A stretch of 43,169 bases of DNA from an uncultured Alphaproteobacteria bacterium (GTDB taxonomy: Bacteria; Pseudomonadota; Alphaproteobacteria; RF32; CAG-239): contig CAKQNT010000014.1 in assembly GCA_934255405.1 (NCBI GenBank), positions 1 through 43,169 on the forward strand, given 5' to 3'. The notes beneath the pieces are model-generated. The model saw only the letters and a list, made by a program, of their open reading frames with translations. It ran no database searches and had not been told where the DNA came from. Shown one piece after another: positions 39,391 to 43,169 of this stretch. The first letter of the stretch is position 1. The number at the start of each line of letters is the position of its first letter. Made by a program: the position numbers and the translations under genes.

Positions 39391-40289
39391 TCCATAACGG
39401 TATAATCTTGCGATACAATTAGCAACATCAGAATTAGAAAAAATATCATGGAGAATCCGGCTTTGACCGACACATTGTCGGGGATTTTGTTGTATTGGTT
39501 GAGCAAAAATACAAATATCGGCGCGGTTAATAACAGAGCAACTACATATCCGGGGTTGGGAGCCAGCCTCATCGCCATGGTTTTGGCGGCAATTAACGCG
39601 GCAGAGAAGCTGATGATATAAATGCCAACCCGAATAACTTTAGGGGCAAATACTTGAGAGAAAAAACCTTTAAAATTGGGGTGAGTGCGCTTGATAAAAA
39701 ATATGGAGTTGTAAAGTCCGCTGATAAAAGTAGCGACAACCAGATAATATGCAATATTAGCCCAAACATTTTGCCCCATGAGGGCGATCTCTTTGGTGGC
39801 AATGCTCATGCCGGCAAGGGCGAAAACTGCCGGAATGGTATATATGGCAACCTGTCGACTCACCGGACTTTTTATCATATACCAATAGCTGACGGTGAAA
39901 CCAAATAAGACCAGCAACAGAGTGATAAAGGCGTTGCCGTTGCGGGCAAAGTCAAGAAACAAATCCGGAGTTAAAATCCACCATAAAATTGTTGTAAATA
40001 ATGCGGTTATTGCAAGAGAACGAGATGTGGCTCCGGCACCGAAATTGGCTGAGGCGAAAAAAATATGTGAATCGTAAATGCCAATCATCCAGCCTTGAAA
40101 TATTAGCAAAAACCAATTGTAAGCGCTGGTTTGTAAAGGTAGAAAAAATAAAAAAGGCAAGAACACTATGGCGATGCCAAAACCACGCCATATTCCTAAA
40201 ATATAGCCGTTGATTTTATGGTCTTGATTTACCAGTGTATATAAAGCGGTGAAAAAGCCATAGATAAGACCATTTATAATCCAAAGCAT
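39387..40289 (-). CDS. DMT-superfamily (EamA-like) permease of unknown substrate
   Basis: The 300-aa protein has about ten predicted membrane helices in two five-helix halves (about 1-140 and 145-295), the usual layout and length of EamA/drug-metabolite transporters. Typical features include the N-terminal LIYGFFTALYTLVNQ and the GAGATSRSLAITALFTTILWW helix pair in the first half. The substrate cannot be told. AAGGA precedes the ATG. The 3' end overlaps hemW by 4 bases (convergent), and the 57-base gap to the ABC ATPase gene upstream suggests possible co-transcription with murQ-rlmB-ABC. Confidence 0.7.
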   Translation of the reverse strand: MLWIINGLIYGFFTALYTLVNQDHKINGYILGIWRGFGIAIVFLPFLFFLPLQTSAYNWFLLIFQGWMIGIYDSHIFFASANFGAGATSRSLAITALFTTILWWILTPDLFLDFARNGNAFITLLLVLFGFTVSYWYMIKSPVSRQVAIYTIPAVFALAGMSIATKEIALMGQNVWANIAYYLVVATFISGLYNSIFFIKRTHPNFKGFFSQVFAPKVIRVGIYIISFSAALIAAKTMAMRLAPNPGYVVALLLTAPIFVFLLNQYNKIPDNVSVKAGFSMIFFLILMLLIVSQDYTVMD

Positions 40290-40346
40290 CTGCCTTTTTC
40301 CTTGTAGGTTGGCGATGCTTATATATATAGAGGTGAATGTGCTGAC

Positions 40347-41054
40347 TTAAAGGGTGTATTTTTTGAATGCCTCGGCCAAATCAACCGCATCGGCCTGACG
40401 ACAGATGGCGGTTAAAGTTCCGTCAGCCTTGATTTGCCCTTTGGCCATGATGATAATTCGGTCGGCAATGGTTTCAGCTTCGTCAAGCAAATGAGTGGAA
40501 ATAAGAATGGTTTTTTCTTTGCCCATTTGGCGAATGAGTTTTTGGATGTGTTCTTTTTGATTAGGGTCTAAACCATCAGTCGGTTCGTCTAACAATAAAA
40601 TCGGGGCGTCTGATAAAATAGCGGCGGCAAATCCGACACGGCGGCGATATCCCTTGGAGAGGGTTTCGTTCTTTTGGGATATGACATTGGAAATTTGTGC
40701 CAGCTCAATAACCTGATTAAGGCGTGCGGAATTGACGCCTTTAAGCTCGGCAATGTATTTGAGAAATTGCTTTACGCTCATATCGGGATAAAGCGGAGAG
40801 CCTTCGGGGAGAAAACCTATGGCGGATTTGCATTCGGTAGCTGCAGAGCTAATGTTTTTGCCCATAATCTCTATTTCGCCGGAGTCAGGTGCCAGATATC
40901 CGGATATCATATTCATTAAGGTTGATTTTCCGGCGCCATTGGGACCCAAGAGGGCAATTACCGAACCATGTTTGGCTGAAAAACTCAAATTTTTGACGGC
41001 GGCAATGCTGCCGAAATTTTTGTTGAGATTGCTGATTTTCAGGCTATTTGGCAT
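40347..41054 (-). CDS. ABC transporter ATP-binding protein (GldA/NosF/ABC-2 exporter type)
   Basis: The 235-aa protein has all nucleotide-binding motifs: Walker A LLGPNGAGKSTL (about 34-45), the Q-loop region IGFLPEGSPLYPDMSVKQFL, the signature LSKGYRRRVGFA, Walker B PILLLDEPTDGLDP and the switch His in ISTHLLDEAE. The LSKGY signature and the length match ATPases of ABC-2-type exporters such as the GldA/NosF group. No ABC-2 permease gene is adjacent, so the partner must be elsewhere; the DMT-like gene downstream is not a typical partner. It sits three bases after rlmB with AAGGA upstream. Confidence 0.85.
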   Translation of the reverse strand: MPNSLKISNLNKNFGSIAAVKNLSFSAKHGSVIALLGPNGAGKSTLMNMISGYLAPDSGEIEIMGKNISSAATECKSAIGFLPEGSPLYPDMSVKQFLKYIAELKGVNSARLNQVIELAQISNVISQKNETLSKGYRRRVGFAAAILSDAPILLLDEPTDGLDPNQKEHIQKLIRQMGKEKTILISTHLLDEAETIADRIIIMAKGQIKADGTLTAICRQADAVDLAEAFKKYTL

Positions 41055-41057
41055 TGG

Positions 41058-41798
41058 CTAATCCTTGTTTAATTCGTAGAGCATAATGGCCGCAGCGGTG
41101 GAGACATTGAGACTCTCAACTCTTTCGTTCATCGGGAGTTTTACGGTAATGTCGCAATTTTCTTCTACCAGACGGCGCATTCCTTTGCCTTCTGAGCCCA
41201 TTATTATAGCGTTTTTTCCACCTTTTTTGAGTTTATCAACGGTGGTTTGGGCGTAGCCGTCCATGCCGATTGTCCAAAAGCCGGCGTTTTTGAGTTGTTC
41301 TATAGCGCGGCTGAGATTGGTGACACGGCAAATGGGTAGAAATTCAATCATACCGGCAGAGGCTTTGGCCATGGAGCCTGTTTCAGTCGGAGAGTTTTTG
41401 TCTTGAACAATCAGAGCCAGAGTGTTGAAGGCAACGGCAGAGCGAATAATGGCGCCGATGTTTTGCGGGTCGGTAACCTGATCAAGAATAAGCACGTTGC
41501 AGTTGTTTTGTTTTTCGGATATGGTAATAATATCTTCTAACGCAACCGGCGGCAACTCGGAGCAAAACAGCGCAAAACCCTGATGCACGGCTTCGGGCGG
41601 CAATAACTTATCGATTTCTTTGCGCTCAACAATTTGTAGAGGGATGTTGGGTGCAACGCGGCGAATCTCATCGACGTTTTCTTTGGTGGATAATACTTTG
41701 GTAATTTTGCGCCGCGAATTTTTCAGCGCGCTTAAAACGGCGTGGCGTCCATATAAAATTAATGAATTTTTTTCCGGTTTATTGTTTGATTTAGACAT
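41058..41798 (-). CDS. rlmB: SpoU/TrmH-family 23S rRNA 2'-O-methyltransferase (RlmB-like)
   Basis: RlmB 2'-O-methylates G2251 of the 23S rRNA P-loop using SAM bound in a trefoil knot. The 246-aa protein has the N-terminal substrate-binding domain (ILYGRHAVLSALKN, VHQGFALF) and the SPOUT domain with the three family motifs: DQVTDPQNIGAIIRSA, IIMGSEGKGMRRLV and KLPMNERVESLNVSTAAAIMLYEL. The length is typical. It overlaps the murQ stop by one base (TAATG). Its placement near tRNA-Tyr, tRNA-Gly and tuf is common in alphaproteobacteria. The exact target base is inferred from family and position. Confidence 0.92.
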   Translation of the reverse strand: MSKSNNKPEKNSLILYGRHAVLSALKNSRRKITKVLSTKENVDEIRRVAPNIPLQIVERKEIDKLLPPEAVHQGFALFCSELPPVALEDIITISEKQNNCNVLILDQVTDPQNIGAIIRSAVAFNTLALIVQDKNSPTETGSMAKASAGMIEFLPICRVTNLSRAIEQLKNAGFWTIGMDGYAQTTVDKLKKGGKNAIIMGSEGKGMRRLVEENCDITVKLPMNERVESLNVSTAAAIMLYELNKD

Positions 41799-42685
41799 TA
41801 CTTGATAACCTTTCTTAGAATACCATTGGCCTGTTTCAGCATTTGTTCGGCTGCTTCTTTGCTGCAGTGTTTGATGGCCATAACACAGGCGGTTTTGACA
41901 TTTTGTCCGCCGAGCTCAATGTATTTTTGCGCATCTTCATAAGGAATGTTGGCTATTTCTGAAACAAATCGGCAACCTCGGTCAAGGAGTTTTTCGTTCA
42001 GCATGCGAACGTCTATCATATAATTTTGATAGGTTTTGCCAATGCGAATCATCGCGCCGGTGGATAGCATGTTGAGAATCATTTTTTGCGCGGTGCCGGA
42101 TTTCATGCGAGATGAGCCGGTGACAGCCTCTTCGCCGACAACGGGATTGATAAATATATTGGAATATTTTTGTAATTTGGCTTCTGGATTGGAGCTGATT
42201 CCTATTGTTTTGCAACCGAGCTTTTGCGCCTCTTCTAAAATAGTCAGAACGTAGCGAGGCGCGCCGTTGGCGGAAATTCCAACTACAATGTCATCAGGGG
42301 TGGGGGCAAAAGTTTTGAGATCCGCCAGAGCAAGTTCGGCGGAATCTTCTGAATTTTCGATTGAGAATCGCAACGCACGGTCACCGCCGGCAATAAAACC
42401 GCAGACCATGCCATGTTCAACTCCAAATGTCGGCCAACATTCAGAAGCGTCAAGAACACCTATGCGTCCGCTGGTGCCGGCGCCAAAATAAGCTAAACGT
42501 CCGCCTTTTTGAAAAGACTGGGCAATTAATTCTATGGCTTGGCTGATCTGCGGCAGAATCTTTTCTATAGCTGAAGCTATTTTTTTGTCTTCATTATTAA
42601 TGGCTTGGGCGATTTGATAGGAGTCCATCAGGTCAATATCAATCGTTGCCGGATTGCGCCGTTCGGTCAGTGCAATGTTTGTCAT
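41798..42685 (-). CDS. murQ: N-acetylmuramic acid 6-phosphate etherase MurQ
   Basis: MurQ cleaves the lactyl ether of MurNAc-6-phosphate to give GlcNAc-6-phosphate and D-lactate, for recycling or use of cell-wall sugars. The 295-aa protein has a SIS domain with GRLAYFGAGTSGRIGVLDASECWPTFG, FIAGGDRALRFSIENSEDS, VVGISANGAPRYV, and NPVVGEEAVTGSSRMKSGTAQKMILNMLSTGAMI, and a C-terminal helical domain. The open frame begins 20 codons upstream, but AAGGAG before the ATG at 42685 and the family-standard start MTNIALTERRNP decide it. The MurNAc kinase AnmK and a MurNAc PTS, its usual partners, are not in the window. Confidence 0.94.
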   Translation of the reverse strand: MTNIALTERRNPATIDIDLMDSYQIAQAINNEDKKIASAIEKILPQISQAIELIAQSFQKGGRLAYFGAGTSGRIGVLDASECWPTFGVEHGMVCGFIAGGDRALRFSIENSEDSAELALADLKTFAPTPDDIVVGISANGAPRYVLTILEEAQKLGCKTIGISSNPEAKLQKYSNIFINPVVGEEAVTGSSRMKSGTAQKMILNMLSTGAMIRIGKTYQNYMIDVRMLNEKLLDRGCRFVSEIANIPYEDAQKYIELGGQNVKTACVMAIKHCSKEAAEQMLKQANGILRKVIK

Positions 42686-42755
42686 GGCGGCTCCTTGTAA
42701 GTTGTCAATAAAATCAGAATATTTTAAATTAATTAATTTTTTCATAAAAAAGATG

Positions 42756-42782
42756 TTGACAAAGAAGGTAAAATGCTATTAT
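42756..42782 (+). promoter_or_regulatory. Promoter of the tRNA-Tyr / tRNA-Gly / tuf unit
   Basis: A consensus TTGACA (42756-42761) precedes an extended -10, TG-C-TATTAT (TATTAT at 42777-42782). The 15-base spacer is short, but the extended -10 supports it. It lies divergent from murQ, about 57 bases before tRNA-Tyr. Confidence 0.65.
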
Positions 42783-42838
42783 TTGCTACTAGCAATTATG
42801 CTAAGGATAGCAATCCTCATTCCTTGTCAGAATTTTAC

Positions 42839-42924
42839 GGAGGGGTGGCAGAGCGGTCAAATGCAACGGACTGTAAATCCGTCGACTTTCGTCTACGATG
42901 GTTCGAATCCATCCCCCTCCACCA
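42839..42924 (+). tRNA. tRNA-Tyr (GUA)
   Basis: 86 bases with encoded CCA. The acceptor GGAGGGG pairs with CCCCTCC, and the long variable arm is that of a class II tRNA. The anticodon stem is ACGGA/TCCGT around loop CTGTAAA (anticodon GTA at 42873-42875), and the T-loop is GTTCGAATCC. It lies upstream of tRNA-Gly and tuf, a common alphaproteobacterial order. Confidence 0.97.
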
Positions 42925-42960
42925 CTGATAAGGTTTAACTCTTGGATAGAGGTTGATTAA

Positions 42961-43034
42961 GCGGGTGTAGCTCAATGGTAGAGCAGAAGCCTTCCAAGCT
43001 TATGACGGGGGTTCGATTCCCCTCACCCGCTCCA
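42961..43034 (+). tRNA. tRNA-Gly (UCC)
   Basis: 74 bases with encoded CCA. The acceptor GCGGGTG pairs with CACCCGC, the D arm is GCTC-GAGC, the anticodon loop CTTCCAA has anticodon TCC, and the T-loop is TTCGATT. The outermost anticodon-stem pair looks like a G-A mismatch (GAAGC against GCTTA). It lies between tRNA-Tyr and tuf. Confidence 0.95.
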
Positions 43035-43092
43035 TTTTCTCCCCCATATTCAAGAATAGTCTTAACAACATAAACAATTGGGATTTTTAAAT

Positions 43093-43169
43093 ATGGCAAA
43101 AGAGAAGTTTGAGCGGACGAAGCCGCACTGCAACATAGGTACGATTGGACACGTAGATCATGGTAAAAC
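43093..43169 (+). CDS. tuf: Elongation factor Tu, 5' fragment cut by the window end
   Basis: Only the first 25 codons are present. They read [19 protein letters not shown] and continue HVDHGKT, the EF-Tu N terminus with the G1 loop GHVDHGKT. EF-Tu delivers aminoacyl-tRNA to the ribosome as a GTP complex. It follows tRNA-Gly after 58 bases and is probably in the same transcript. The ribosome site (GGGATTT) is modest. Confidence 0.96.

Overview
The window looks like a chromosomal segment of a fermentative, Gram-negative alphaproteobacterium of moderate GC content. The evidence for the group is gene order. The runs lptF-lptD-surA-rsmA, rph-rdgB, addB-addA-trxA, hslV-hslU, leuS-lptE-holA and rlmB next to tRNA-Tyr/tRNA-Gly/tuf fit Proteobacteria, and AddAB in place of RecBCD followed by trxA is an alphaproteobacterial pattern. 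LPS-export genes show an outer membrane. A trimeric NAD-linked [FeFe] hydrogenase suggests an anaerobe that disposes of electrons as H2. This matches uncultured, host-associated (gut-type) alphaproteobacteria better than free-living aerobic ones, but the exact lineage is my inference.

Layout. 1-5577 (minus): an edge tandem repeat, then rsmA, surA, lptD and one LptF/G permease (outer-membrane biogenesis plus rRNA dimethylation). 5763-9723 (plus): hydrogenase operon hydC-hydB-hydA. 9814-11850 (minus): a long GT5 glycogen synthase. 12009-20758 (plus): grpE, rph, rdgB, addB, addA, trxA. 21003-25696 (minus): rsmB followed by three poorly characterised genes: a ketopantoate-reductase-like protein, a MraY/WecA-like membrane protein that appears to lack catalytic residues, and a TPR protein. 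25841-29885 (plus): leuS, lptE, holA. 29882-32029: a methyltransferase-fold protein, a DUF378 membrane protein and the rpsF-rpsR-rplI ribosomal operon. 32218-36068 (plus): a small secreted protein, comM, and a large lipoprotein ending in a trypsin/HtrA-like domain without its catalytic triad. 36472-39390 (plus): hslV, hslU, hemW. 39387-42685 (minus): murQ, rlmB, an ABC ATPase and a DMT-type permease. 42839-43169 (plus): tRNA-Tyr, tRNA-Gly and the start of tuf.

Most genes are housekeeping, tightly packed and often overlapping by 1-14 bases. No phage genes, transposases or CRISPR array were seen.

The most unusual signal is a family of roughly 120-126 base imperfect palindromes. There are three tandem copies at the left edge and four dispersed copies, all placed just 3' of genes. 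Every copy shares one central block built on two GTAC tetramers. The stems differ in sequence between copies yet remain self-complementary, which looks like covariation. Dispersed copies share a right-hand tail that is twice fused to the same rho-independent terminator. The second theme is likely pseudoenzymes: the HtrA-like lipoprotein, the WecA-like membrane protein and the ketopantoate-reductase-like protein all seem to have lost catalytic residues.
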